A stretch of 64,000 nt of DNA from Rotaria sordida. Lineage: Eukaryota; Rotifera; Eurotatoria; Philodinida; Philodinidae. The stretch's first letter is position 1. Each line of letters begins with the position of its first letter. A program made the translations under genes and the position numbers. Shown in pieces: positions 26,101 to 37,986 of this stretch. The stretch spans positions 62,001-126,000 of the forward strand of contig CAJNOL010000328.1 in assembly GCA_905250125.1 (NCBI GenBank), written 5' to 3'. The notes beneath the pieces were generated by a model. That model saw nothing but the letters and a program-made list of their open reading frames with translations, did not search any database and was not told where the DNA came from.

Positions 26101-26194
26101 CCCATTACTTTCTTTATTTGTCTTGTACATACATCTTCTATTTTTTTTTGTTTAGATTGATGATTTGATGAAGCAAAATTCTCAAATACGATAA
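17162..26194 (+). CDS. TMF1: TATA element modulatory factor 1 (golgin TMF/ARA160)
   Basis: Twenty-five exons, 1146 aa: 17162-17243, 17316-17578, 17635-18143, 19422-19683, 19744-19911, 19971-20129, 20188-20218, 20277-20302, 20372-20475, 20546-20651, 20940-20995, 21056-21226, 21280-21365, 21445-21571, 21639-21888, 22475-22529, 22587-22688, 23088-23280, 23881-23950, 24005-24097, 24145-24276, 24336-24455, 24514-24639, 24697-24807, 26156-26194. TMF1 is a coiled-coil Golgi tether that binds Rab6. The N terminus (AQKHIDKVLDI) matches the human start; an acidic Ser/Thr-rich region follows, then continuous coiled coil from about residue 480. Diagnostic blocks are DEGEKLSKTQLQ, RPLLRQIENLQ and the C-terminal YGEKQEEADELRLDL. 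Human TMF1 is 1093 aa. Oddities are a 45-bp tandem repeat in exon 3, a 26-nt microexon (20277-20302), and foldback or GC-rich elements in four of the long introns. Confidence 0.95.
17710..17883 (+). repeat. Coding 45-bp tandem repeat in TMF1 exon 3
   Basis: Four units (36, 45, 45 and ~48 bp) encode variants of the 15-residue phrase ESVGIEQVPTSSLTT in the disordered region of TMF1. Units 3 and 4 are nearly identical at DNA level, indicating recent expansion. Confidence 0.75.
18698..19113. repeat. Long inverted repeat in TMF1 intron 3
   Basis: Arms of about 200 bp: TGTATTCCTATTGATCT at about 18701 pairs with the complement ending near 19110, and ACTCGTATTTTCGA (about 18781-18794) pairs with TCGAAAATACGAGT (about 19021-19034). 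It fills the centre of a 1278-bp intron. No coding potential. Confidence 0.75.
22303..22361. mobile_element. Short MITE copy in TMF1 intron 15
   Basis: AGTATTTTATCCAG at 22303-22316 and CTGAATAAAACACT at 22348-22361 are inverted, one or two mismatches from the perfect ends of the 8732-8894 element. The ACAGCTGT core is also shared. Probably an internally deleted copy. Confidence 0.5.
22720..23055. repeat. GC-rich CGG-repeat element in TMF1 intron 17
   Basis: In a genome near 30% GC, this segment has clusters of GCGGC/CGGCAG at both ends (about 22731-22790 and 22960-23035) around an ordinary AT-rich core. Its borders are inverted: AGAGATATCCATCG on the left and the complement of AGAGATGTCCATCG on the right, with CTAG on both flanks. 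It looks like an inserted element rather than a simple microsatellite. Confidence 0.6.
23355..23745. repeat. Imperfect inverted repeat in TMF1 intron 18
   Basis: ATATTTGTCAAATTTCC near 23374 and AAAACCAAGATTCTC near 23419 have reverse-complement partners near 23730-23710 and 23682-23668. The centre carries GTTCG-rich arms around 23490-23570. More diverged than the other foldbacks. Confidence 0.55.
25440..26090. repeat. Long imperfect inverted repeat in TMF1 intron 24
   Basis: The last intron (24808-26155, 1348 bp) contains a ~650-bp foldback. CTAAAATAAGGAG at about 25552 pairs with CTCCTTATTTTAG at about 25946, and ACTTTGTCCGATC at about 25635 pairs with GATCGGACAAAGT at about 25877. Short frames in it are by-products of the inverted structure. 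Confidence 0.65.
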
Positions 26195-26407
26195 ATGATT
26201 TGGCTAAGTCCCATCTTTTTATTCACTTATAATAACTGTAACAGATGATGTTGGATTTACTGTGATACATTTTTTTCTTCTTCTGATATTGTTAATTTAT
26301 TATTTTCTCTCTTTTATTCTTATCTCTTATGTTTTTCCGTTTCTTTTTGTTTGAAAAATATAATATTAAAAGAATAAATTATATATATAAATAATCTATA
26401 ATTTCAG

Positions 26408-29294
26408 ATGTTGTCATTATCAGATAGTTATTCGTGTCGTTTATCAATTTGTTCATCATTAGAAAAACTTTTTTCATCAAATCCTACTATACCTTATCCA
26501 TCACATGTTTATATATATGGAAATAATAATACAGGAAAATCAACAATAATTAAATATATACTTAATAAATATAATCATACAATTTTATGGTTTGATTGTC
26601 GTGAAATATATTCATTAAATATGTTCTATCATACATTTATATCATTATTATCAAATAATATAATTCCAGTAATGAAAAATTTCAATGATTTTATTCGAAT
26701 ATTACGTGATTTATCTATTCAAGATATGAATAATAATAATAATAATAAAAAAAAGAAAACTAAACAATATTATTTTGTTGTACTTCATCATATTGAATTA
26801 TTATTAAATTATGATACAACAGGACATTTACTTTATCTTCTATTTAAATTAAATGAATTAACATTAGGTTATTTTCATCATACACTTATATTAATTGGTC
26901 ATCAACCATTTTATCAATTACCACAAATGAATCAAATTGAAGCTGAATTAGGTGTATTAACACCCATAACTATATTTGTACCGGCTTATACTCGTACAGA
27001 AATTGTTACAATATTACAAAACATTTTAACACGTATAAATTATTCTTTTATTATTATTTTTTGTGTCTCTGAAGTTCTGAAATGAGTTTTAATATTCATC
27101 GCTGTTGCTTTGAGCAAAAGTAAACTGTATGGAACTTTCATAAATTATTGTACATAATAATTGCAAAGTTTTAGGTCTATAGCTTTTACTATCCATAAGA
27201 AAACGTAACAACATTATCATCTACTATTTTACAGATTTTCTCGATTAATAATTTTAAATTAAAAACAAATTTTCGAAATACAATAAATGACAGAGAAAGT
27301 TATCAATGTTCATCTATTTTATCCATTATCTAAAGAAACACTAAATTCTTCCATTCCTATAATAACTCTGTGTCAGGCCGGTCTTCTGTCCAGGCCTATA
27401 ACTAGTCATGGTTGTAGGCAAGCTATTAGGTTTTTCAATTTATCACTAGAGCCAGCATCTCACACTGTAAAGTAGTTGAAAGGCAGAGATGTTCTTCCTT
27501 CTTTTTTTTCGGTTCTAAATTACTTTTTTCACCTATCAACAAATCGCTTAGCTGCTTTTTCTGCTAGAGTAGTTCGAGTAAATTCCACATGTCTATTATC
27601 ACTAATATACATTTTCTTACGACGATCACTACTGTTTGTGGTTTGACGAATTCGAACCATTCATTCATTGAAAACTTCATCAATTAAAATTATTAGAATA
27701 TTGATAAAATAGTATATGATAGTATCGTTAGTTTCTCATGTATAGTAAAAACTAAAAGACCAGAAATTTTGTATTTACTTAATATTAAGTAGATCAATTT
27801 AAAACTTGTTTCAGAACTTCGGTAACATCTTTTATAAGAAGAGAATTTTTTTTAATATTTTTGTTTTGTTTTAGAACAACAAGATATTCTTCCATCTTCT
27901 ATTAGTCAATTACAAATTATAATTGAATTAGCACTTCAAAGTTTTTATATTGTTACAAATGATCTTATAGAATTAAAAGATATGATAACAATGTGTATTA
28001 AAGATTTTTTACGTAGTAATACAAAAAAACAGATTAATGATGATGGAACTAATCATGATTATCGAATACTTTATCAAAAAGAATTTTTTATGCAGGTATT
28101 TGAAAAAAAAAGACTTGATTTAATTTTCTTGTTTTGAAGATTCATATCGAAAAGTTTTCAGAATGAGTCAAATCAAAAACTATTCAAGCAATTATAACAA
28201 TAGATTAAATATTTTGAAAGATGCACTAGAAATTCTGGCTCATTTTATTGAAATGTTTTTATAGAGAAAAAGTACAGTAAAACGCGCTCTTCAAAATGAT
28301 TATAAATTGATTTCTATAGTTCATAACCATTAATATTTTAATCATTAAGAATAAAATGATGAACTAATTATATCTCAACCAATCAATTGGTATAAATCAT
28401 TCTGTTTCATTTTGAAGAGTACGATTTACTGTCATTTTGCGAGAAGATTTATTAGTATGAAAACTTCTATGAAATAGAATGAGTCAAGACTTCTAATTCC
28501 ACTTTCAAGGTGTAAAATAAAATGAGTCGACGTTATACAAAACCATCTAACTTTGACAAAACAATGTTAAAATTTTGAATTAGAAATTTGCAAAAGAGAA
28601 ATAGATAACTTCGAGATTATAAAACATCAGAAAAATTTTCTTAATCATTAGAAATTTAAAGCATATATTCATATATTTGAATTTGATAATATTTTCTTAT
28701 TTCAAAAAATTTATTCTTCATTTATAGGTTCTTAATTCTGTTTATACACGTTCAATGAGTATTCCAAAATTTCTTGATACACATACAGCTGATGAAGAAA
28801 CAACTGATAAATCATCTCATATATCTACTATTAATAATAAGAATAATACACGTGATCTTCCATTATCAGCAAAATTTCTTTTAATTGCTATTTATTTAGC
28901 AACACAAAATCCAATAAAATATGATCGTATGTTATATGATAAACAAAATCAAGGTAAAAAAAGTCGTCGAGCTAAAATAATGCATAAACGAACACAACTT
29001 GAATCATCAAAAATTGAATATTTACCATTATCATCAAATAAATCAATATCACTTAATCGTTTATTAGCTATTTATTGTTCATTACAAGGTGATACAATAC
29101 CATTAACAACACAAATATATACTCAATTATCGTTATTAACAGCAATGCGTTTAATTGAACTTGTTGGAAGTTCAAATGAAACTGGTATTATTAATTTAAA
29201 TGAACCAAAATATCGTTGTACAAGTTCAAATGATTATGTTCGACGTGTAGCTGCATCGATTGACTTTAAAATTGATAATCTTATACTTGTCTAA
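26408..29294 (+). CDS. ORC5: Origin recognition complex subunit 5
   Basis: Three exons, 470 aa: 26408-27032, 27875-28095, 28728-29294. ORC5 is an AAA+ subunit of the complex that marks replication origins and loads MCM. The Walker A loop is intact (GNNNTGKS, residues 38-45). At the Walker B position human ORC5 has VLDKAEYL; here the segment is VVLHHIELL (residues 124-132), so the acidic residue is His127. A low-complexity Asn/Lys insert (residues ~108-118) precedes it. The C-terminal half shows the family-specific ORC5 winged-helix region: LSAKFLLIAIYLATQNP, SLNRLLAIY and PKYRCTSSNDYVRRVAA. Human length is 435 aa. Introns of 842 and 632 bp carry repeat material, unusual for this locus. It starts 214 bp after the TMF1 stop. 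Confidence 0.93.
28274..28432. mobile_element. MITE with pogo/mariner-like CAGTA ends in ORC5 intron 2
   Basis: Left end ACAGTAAAACGCGCTCTTC (28274-28292) matches 16 of 19 positions of the right end read in reverse (ACAGTAAATCGTACTCTTC). The 159-bp interior is also palindromic in part. CAGT-starting ends are typical of Tc1/mariner/pogo non-autonomous elements. A TA duplication is not clearly preserved. Confidence 0.6.
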
Positions 29295-29454
29295 AAATTC
29301 TCAAATAGTCAGATATAGATAGAATTATATATATATATATATTTTCATATGTCAGATAATAAAAATGAATAGATTGCATATATAAACAAAAGAAAAATTA
29401 ATTTTTATTTTCAAATATTCGAAAAACAATTCAATATTGAAAAAAAAAAGAATT

Positions 29455-32400
29455 TTATGTTCGAAATATGAATACAAATGTTGATAGTATCATAAAAATT
29501 ATTGTTATAATAATCTAAATAATAGAAATTATAAATATTATTTGTTTATATAGATTATACAAATATATACCTTCAATTGTTCATAAAATAAAATTATTGT
29601 TGAAGTCCTTAAATAAGCTAATGTACAAGGAATATAAGATTCATCAGATTTTGCTGTTTTTAATTTTCGACAACTAAAATAAAAGAAAAACGAATGTCTT
29701 CGAAAAACAATTCATTTCAATTATCTTACAAGAGTAAATTCAACAATGGATGTGTAAGGTTACCCTACACGATAAGGATAGAGGACAGGTTAGAAAATTT
29801 GTCTTAGTTAGGATACAAGATATGACAAAAACTTATTCTGCATATCTCTAGATAATAGTATCATAAGTGGTAGAATGTTTTAATTCTCGGGTAGACTCAA
29901 CATTTTTTTCTAATGAGATTTACATTCGGAAATTAACAATGAGAGAAAACTAGTTTTTGAATGCAATGTAAATGTAATCGAGTTAGCGCTTCTTTTTATG
30001 TTCATTGAAATGCGATCTTCGAAAGAAGAGTTTCTAATCTGTTTTACTAGAAAAAAGTTGAATAGCAAAACACAAATGTTCAGAAAAAAAAAGATATTTG
30101 TACTATAAGTTTGTTTTCTATTATAGGTATCATAGGCCGAATCGAACCGAATTTTACTGATTCGAGTTCGTTCTCTGTCGGGCATATCTGGTAAAAACAA
30201 ATCTAATATAGAATTAATCATACTATTGATAAACATATTGTAATCGTCGATATCGATTTGTTACAATTTTTTCATCAAATCTAATACCAACTTGAGTCCA
30301 AATTTTCAAATCAATTGTATTATTCAAATGAGATTCTTCTTCTTCTATTTGAGCTAAATTATATAAACCCTAAATATAATATTCCAAAAAAGAAAAAAAC
30401 TGATGAATATTTTTATCATATATTGAAATCGAATTTCTTATACGTGAGCATCACCATTTTGATATAATTGAACATAAAGTTGTATAGCTTTTGTAATATT
30501 TCTTTTTTTCCATTGATAATATTCAGCAACATTTAATAAAGCATAAGAATCAATATTTCTATTATGACCATGTATCATTAAATATTTATTAAGTAATTGT
30601 TCGATACAATCAAATGTACCTTCATTATTTAATTCTTTTAATTCATTACATAAAAAACCAGCATTAAAATATCCAAGTTCAACACCAGCTAATGCAGCTT
30701 GCATATAAAATATAAATGATGCATACCTATGAATAGGCAAATCAATAGATTTTCAAAAACAAAAAACAAAAAACATTCATATATTTTATACCATCGTTGA
30801 TCACGATAAGCTTCAAGTGCTCGTCGAACAATTGTACCTATTGCTGAACTTTCTTCAGCAACATTACGTGACCAACTAAATAAATATTATTTAATATATC
30901 TATTAACATATTTAAAACTAACTCACATAGCAGCAAGCCAAGGATTTCGAATAATAACAGGATGACCACCACGAGCATTATAATAAGCTACAACAACTTT
31001 TGAATCAATTTGTTCATGTTTTGCAGCAAATGAATAATATTGCCAAGCTTGTACATGATCTATGATAAAATTTGGTGGATAACGACCTGCTGTCCACATA
31101 ACACCCTAAAATAAGATTTAATTTATTTCAATATAAGAAAAAGAAAATAGAATTAAATAAAAACTAACAAGATTATGAGCACAATTAGCATCATGTGTTT
31201 GTTCAAAACATTCTTTCCAATATTGTGCAGCTTTTGTATAATTCTTTTCTATTTCATATGCATGATATCCTTAATAAAATAAAATAGAATAAAATTTCAA
31301 TGAATGTTTTTGTTTTTTTGATAGAAAACCTAAAGCAACTTTTGCACCAAGAAAGCCATGTTCAACAGCTTTTTCAATTTGTCGAACAGCTTCAGTTACA
31401 TTTTGTTTTGTACCTTGTCCCTAGACATATTTCATATAAGAATTATAGAAAAAGAAAAAAAGAAGAGAGTAAAATTTACTTTAAGAAGAGCTAATCCATA
31501 ACCAAAATGTGATGAGGCATCATGTTGAGCAGCACCTAAACGAAAATATTCCACAGCAGCTTGAATATTGCGTGTTAAACCATTTCGACCAGCATACATT
31601 AATGCACCTAAATGATGCTAAATAAAAATTTAGACGGCTTTTTTTTTATTTCTAAAAAACAAACAAATAAAATAATATTACTTGAGCTGATGCAACACCG
31701 CGTCTTGCCTGTTGTTTAAGCCAATAGAATGAATCACTTTTATCAAATGTAAGTTCACCAAGAAGTTTCTTATCAGTAAGACGTATATGTTCCATGGCTA
31801 CCTAGATTAGTATTTTTTGTTAATTAATAAAAAAACTATTAACATAAGAAAGTAGTTCATATATTAACGATTAACATATGGTCTGTGGGAAACCAGGTGG
31901 ACATATAAAAATATATTCCTTTCTAGAATCTAATCGTTTGAATAAACAATTATATATGTGATCTATTATCTTCTAGAAAAAAAGCACTTTTCAAAGTTTT
32001 ATAGAATCTCAGAATTGAGTATACTAAGGCTGTAACTTATAAATTCATTTAAACAAAGAAAATCAAGCTACTCGGCAATATTACACCAGCAAATATAAAA
32101 AGACATTAGTCTTAATGCTATTTAAAACATAATAGAAAACAGAGGATTTCTGTCTCGAAAACCTGCCGTCCCGTATATTGTAAACTCTACAAAGGAATAA
32201 CCTCTGGTCAAACTGAAATTTTTATCCAATGTTTCTACTTATATATGTTAGTGATAGTAGTAGTGCCAACCCATGGAACCGTTCCTAGACTATTTTGCAA
32301 ATTCATAAAAACTCGAGATCTCTATCTAGAAGTCCATGTCTAGACATTTGTATCACAATTTGAAGAGAAACTAATGCAATATGCAGAATTAGCTTGTCAA

Positions 32401-35400
32401 ATTGCATCGAACCATATATGTATATATGATAGCTTTTAAAGAAACTTTCGATTTATTTTGAATGCAGAACCTGGTTCAACAATCTACTGCTGCGAATCTT
32501 GTAAATCCTACAAAGGGAATACTTCTCATTAAGCTCGAATTTTCACCAGATACTCCGGCATAGTCATCCTAATGATCCTAAAAGCGTCAACTAGGGAAAT
32601 ATTTTTCGAAGCAATTTTAAAGGTTTCTGCTAAACCTCAGTTTTTTGTTCGAAAATCTGAGTCTAAAGCTCCAAAAAGTTTTAAAAAAACCAATTTTTCA
32701 CAAAATTTGTTTTAAAAAAAATCTTTTCTTCTTTAACATGATTTTCTGATTGATGTAAGATCATTTCTGTGCAATAGAACACTCTTTCCAAGCTCTAAAA
32801 ATTTGCATTTCAAGCTTCGCACTGCGTGAGTCAGAAATAGAGCCTAACGGGTCCAAGAATTTCTGAACCCAGACCCGGCCAATAAAATTTTTTTGAACCC
32901 GGAACAGGACCAGACCGATCAAAATTGTTGGGTTCTGACCTAATTGATTGATCTTTTGTGAGTAGAACTCATCGGGTTCGGGTAGGACCCGATGGGCTCT
33001 AGTGAGGAAGTCCAAATTTATACTCCTATACTTCAACATTTCTTTTAGATCGTGTTTCACAAAATTTATCATTTAACTAACTTCGCCTGCTTTTGGATTA
33101 TAGAGTTCACGTCTAGATATTTCAGCCATTTGTTGATAATAAACTAAAAAGTAAACAAAAATTTAATATTAATATTTGAGAAAAAAAAATTAAAAAACAA
33201 ACCATATGCCATATCATAATCAAGTGAAACATTATCAAGACCATAAAAATGTCGATGTCCAAGTGCAAGTAAACTAATACGATCATTATGTAATGCACCC
33301 GCAAGTAATAATTCAAGCGCCTATTTATTTAGATTAAAAAACAAAACAAAAAAATGGATCGTTTTATTTTTAATTTAACTAAACTTTTATTCTATATATT
33401 GAGTATATTAACTATAATTCTTGCTATTACTGTATTCGTTTTATCTATTCTTACAATACAACGAATAACAATAAATAATCATGAAAAATATGCACCAGAA
33501 AAATCTAATATTATTCATGATTTTTATTTTCTTATATCAATTTGTATAAGTGGTTCAATATTAATTATATTCATATCTTTATATGGTATTAATGCTGTTT
33601 ATTTTGAATCAAAAATTTTTCTTATTATTCATGGATTACTTCTTTTACTTATACATTCAAGTTCATTACTTATTGCTTCAGCTATATTTTTTGATGAAAA
33701 ACAAATTGGTGCACCAGCTTCATTATTTTTTAAAGTCAAATATTTAATAAAAAGAAAAAAAATTTTCTCTATCATTTTTATTTAGGCTCATTATGATTAT
33801 GCACTATTAACATATTCATATCAACCTATACATAATAAATCATTATCATATAATGATCTTTATTATTATGGAAACTTTTCTTCAATAATAAATATTACAT
33901 TTGATAGTATATTAGATCGTGTTCATAAACGTCTTCATTGTTGTGGTCTTATGGGTACATCTGATTTTGCTAAATTACATATACCTATTCCACCATCATG
34001 TTTTAATGATAATGGTATAGCATATGAATCATCTTGTTTATATAAATTTCGTTTAGAATCAGTATATAAAGCTCAAATATTTGCTATATGTATTTATATA
34101 ATGGGAATTTTAACATTAGTTTCATTTATAATTGATCTTATTTTATTACGAGAATTTTTACAAGATCAATTACTTGAACATGTTATTGAAAGATTAATAA
34201 ATTTTTCGAATATAATTGAACCAATGAATGAAACAAAATCTCAACAACAATATCAATCACTTAAACCTCAAGTACAACAATATATTATTGATTATTTACT
34301 TGAAAATACTATGTAAATTAAATATAAACATACTCGTGTTGTATTAGATTTAAGACCACAAAGACCAAATCGATAAAGTGTAGCAAGAAATGAATGTGCT
34401 GATGAGTGTCCATAGCATATAGCTTGTTTAGACCAAGCAATAATACGATTACACGATAAATCATGATCATCATTTTCCTATATATATGAGTTTTATTTGG
34501 TTAAATTATGTATAAATTATCACTTACAAGAAGTTTTATTGTTAAATCAAAAAGTTTATTAGCTACATCCATTGTAGAATTCATTTTTCGTCGTCGTAAA
34601 GCTCGAAAAATTCGATAACGAATATCCGTAGATGATGATGATAATGATAATTGTTGTTTCCATGTACGAATAAGAAGACATTGTCGATTAGATTTATTTA
34701 ATAGAAATGGTTGAGCATTACATGTAACTATTAATTGATTTAAAAGATATGATATTAAAAACAAAATACTATATATAGATATAATAAAAAAAACCTACAT
34801 TTTTGTTGAATACGTTTATTAAAAAGTTCAAATTGTTCATAACATTGTCTAAATAAATCTAAATGACGTTTACATTCATTTGATTTTTGAATTATAGATG
34901 GTAAATATGGCATAAATGATATATCAAGTCTTTTTGGTAACTATAATAAATAAATTAAAATAATATCAATACAATATTAAAAAAAAAATAAATAAATCGA
35001 ACTTGTTCATAAGTAAGAGCTATTCGTCGATATATATCGATTTGACTAATAAATCCTCGAAATGACGGTGTAATATCACTACCACCAACAATAAATGTTC
35101 CAAATTCATCATTAAAATAATAATAATTAGGAGAACTTAAATAGATAATTTTTTAATTAATTTCAAACTAAAAAAGAAAACTAAAATATTACTAGTGGTT
35201 AGCTTTGATAGGTTTATCCCATGTTTGAAGACAATTTATATAAATATTCCACTATAATATAGAATAAAATAATGAGAAAATTATAATTGAAGATTATATT
35301 TACATGATATTCTTTAATAATCAAAGCTATTCGACACCAATCTTTTTTTGGTATTGAAGCAACAGTTTGTGCTCCTATTCCTTTTAGATCATGTAAATAT

Positions 35401-36442
35401 TCAAAGACATTTACTATAATTTGACCTTAAAATAAAAGAATAGTTAAATAATTAAATTGTTTCATATTGAACAAAAACAAAAATAAAAATAACCTTTTCG
35501 ATTAAGAAAAATTTCTGGAGTTAAACGTGTATTATTAAATGTTAAATGTTGTAAAATAGAACAATGAATTGCAGTTGATCTATCAGAACAATATTCATCA
35601 ATATATAACCAAAATATAATTGAAAATCTATATTAATTTTAATATAAATATTATTATTATTAATTAATAAATAAATCTAATTTTACTTTGGTCGTGTTAA
35701 TTGAATTTGTTGTTCTAATCGAAGACTATAATCTTGATAAGCTGGAAGAACAACATGTTTTCCATAAGTACTACCTGTAAGTACCAATGGATAATTTATA
35801 ATTCGTACTACTTCTATTTAAAGACAAAAAAAAACCAATATTTATTCGATTTGATATATTTACTTCACAAATCTCACCAGGTTCCTTAAGACAAATACTG
35901 TTAATTGTTTTATTTATAAAAGGATTCCATCGAAATGAATAATAACTTGGTCGTTTATGTACTGGTAAAAATCTTACATTATACTCAAGTTTTTTCAAAA
36001 TTTCATTTTCATTTTCTAGTCTATTTTTATACATTATAAGTTTTAATCGACCTTGTTCAATAGGCCATGATTGTAAATTTGATGTTAAATCTGAAGCATA
36101 TGCTATTGAACGATGTAAATGTACACGTATATAACGAGTTTTAATACGAGTTGATCGATGACAAAGCCAATAACGACGAAAAACAGGGACATTTGTTCGA
36201 TATAATGTTCTTTCAATATATATAGATAATGATATACGACGTTGTGTTAATGATGAGCATTTATATAAAATAGTTAAATAAATATTATTATTATGAAGTA
36301 TTGATGGCATATATTTTATAGAAATATGATCAAGTTCATTTGATAATATTCGATCATATTCATTTGTTATTTGACATTTAATTAAATATAAGAAACTTAT
36401 TGAATAAATAAAAATGATGACGAAGTAATTTTTACTTATCAT
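29455..36442 (-). CDS. SEL1L3: Sel-1 homologue 3 (Sel1-repeat membrane protein)
   Basis: Twenty-one exons, 1023 aa: 35878-36442, 35687-35774, 35494-35627, 35304-35425, 35193-35251, 35003-35135, 34799-34940, 34528-34727, 34334-34477, 33203-33320, 33082-33143, 31682-31801, 31480-31617, 31330-31420, 31169-31269, 30927-31105, 30792-30875, 30444-30726, 30224-30369, 29571-29673, 29455-29514. It has a signal peptide (residues 1-~23), an N-terminal beta-rich domain including VPVFRRYWLCHR, a LamG-like domain (~200-370: FSIIFWLYIDEYC, GTFIVGGSDI), then Sel1 repeats (~570-960) and a C-terminal TM helix encoded by a separate 60-nt exon. Order and motifs follow vertebrate SEL1L3 (1132 aa); the human ESFSPCSLAWL corresponds to ESYIPCTLAYL here. 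Its molecular function is poorly known. The intron between exons 9 and 10 contains a tetraspanin gene on the other strand. It converges on ORC5 with 160 bp between stop codons. Confidence 0.92.
31802..33081. repeat. Repeat-rich SEL1L3 intron 11
   Basis: A 1280-bp intron in a gene whose introns are mostly 50-100 bp. Two diverged direct repeats share the pattern ATYTTGTAAA-CTACAAAGG-AATA (about 32175-32245 and 32490-32560). A GC-richer tract at about 32868-32996 has repeated ACCCG/CGGGT words in both orientations. No exon found. Confidence 0.5.
33354..34316 (+). CDS. Tetraspanin nested antisense in a SEL1L3 intron
   Basis: Two exons, 303 aa: 33354-33734 and 33786-34316, phase 0. Four membrane segments are visible (residues ~10-34, 55-78, 85-108 and ~238-264), with a small loop between TM1 and TM2 and a large extracellular loop of ~130 residues between TM3 and TM4. 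The loop has the tetraspanin signature CCG (Cys179, Cys180, Gly181), PPSC (Cys199) and a fourth Cys at 211, the minimum set for two disulfides. N-glycosylation sequons (NKS, NFS, NIT) are present in it. Tetraspanins organise membrane microdomains. The ATG lies 33 bp inside one end of the host intron and the stop codon 17 bp from the other, so its UTRs must overlap SEL1L3 exons or be extremely short. Confidence 0.88.
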
Positions 36443-37234
36443 AGTTAGAAAGAAAATGGATGATAGAATACTTTTTCACAACAAAATTAAGTTAAAAATG
36501 AATAGATACAGCTGGTGCCATGCTGCTACACATAGATAAAGAACAATAAGAACAAGGATTTTATTTATTCATTTTGCATATATAATAGAAATGAATTTCA
36601 AATAAAAATGCCTTGTCTATTATGCACTGTGATCAACGTAAAGAGAGCAATAGATCAAAAAAGTCACACGTATTTTTTTTTCTTATTTAACGGTTTATTA
36701 AACAAATATTCAATAATATGTTAGAGTCTAATATTATGAATCATATTCGATTAACAACGGGATGATATAACCGTCGAATGAAGCACAAAATGTATCCTTT
36801 ATTGCATTCAAACAATACACCTGTTATCCGACCATTTATACTACCATTATACTAGAAAATATCAGTCGATTTCTGTTTCGAAACATAGGACAACACTCTA
36901 TGATTCTAACCTAATATTTTACTTCTGTGATGTAATGACAGTTCAGTCTGATGATTTTCCCTCATTCACTCTGGTAGATTTCTTTTGTCCTGTGAAATAC
37001 AACATTATTACTATTCTTTTTCATCTTCGATGAATACTTTGTTTCTGTTGAGGGATCTCACTCTCAAAAAAAGTTAATTTTGTGATTTCTAACTTGTTAG
37101 ATAGAGCAAAGTGTCTAATTTCGAATACACTATAGTTTATTCAGTTTGTAATGAGATTTAAGAATATTACATAGGTTTTTCTGAAACTTCCGCAGAAGAA
37201 AATAATGTTTTTTTCTCAAAATAGGATTTTTGAT

Positions 37235-37575
37235 TTTGACATTTTCGTGTGTTCCTAGATTTCTCCGCCATTTTAAACGTTAAAAAGTTGGGCTTGGCGT
37301 CAAGATGAAAACAAAAATTAGCTCTACAACTTAACAGAGCCGAATTTTTCAATTTCTCCATTAATGTTCATGGAAAACTAACTGTTCTGGATCTATACCC
37401 CCTTGGATTTTTCATAGTTCATCAAAGAAGTTTTATAAAAACACAAGCTAAGAGAAAATCAAAAACTTCGACTGTTAAGTTGTAGCACCACATCTTGACT
37501 ACATTTTAAAACCAGTTCGACCTTTTCAGCATTTGAAATGGTGGAGAAATTTGAGATGCATGGAAATCTAAATTT
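37235..37575. repeat. Imperfect inverted repeat
   Basis: CTACAACTTAACAG (about 37324-37337) is the inverse of CTGTTAAGTTGTAG (about 37472-37485), and ATTTCTCCGCCATTTTAAA (about 37259) pairs with the complement of ATTTGAAATGGTGGAGAAAT (about 37532). Pairing continues weakly outward. Confidence 0.6.
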
Positions 37576-37986
37576 TAATTCATAATCTTAAGTTAACTCT
37601 TCGTAGACTCAATGTTCGAGCTGAAATTTTTACTGTGAGATGTCTAGCTCGAGATATACTTCCACTGAAAATTTCATCAAGATTGGATGCTTGAAAAAAA
37701 ATGCATTTTTAGGGGGACCCATTTAAGTTCAAATTATCCTTGCTATATAGATCAGTTACTGATGGATTAATCTTTGTTGTTATGTATAGAATTATTCTAT
37801 AGAAACAGATTGAGATCTTCTTACTTTGAATAATGGCTGAGTGAATGACTAACATTTTATCTAATATTATTATCTATTTAATTTGAAATCTTGTTTTTTA
37901 AACAAAAATGATAATGAACGTAAAACATGATGAAAAAAAAACATCGAGTCATTATGATTTAAAATAACTGAAAAACTATGGCTAAA

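Noticed and set aside
25404-26155. Short facing frames in the last TMF1 intron
   Set aside because: They mirror each other because of the inverted repeat; not genes.
29910-30236. 108-codon minus-strand frame inside SEL1L3
   Set aside because: The SEL1L3 donor at 30223 (GTATGA) joins in phase to 29673 and reproduces the vertebrate order of motifs; this frame is intronic.
35771-35878. Alternative end of SEL1L3 exon 1 at 35864 (after the codons for EICE)
   Set aside because: That donor is phase 0 and leads into stops; the GTGAG donor at 35877 joins in phase and gives the conserved GSTYGKHVVLP segment.
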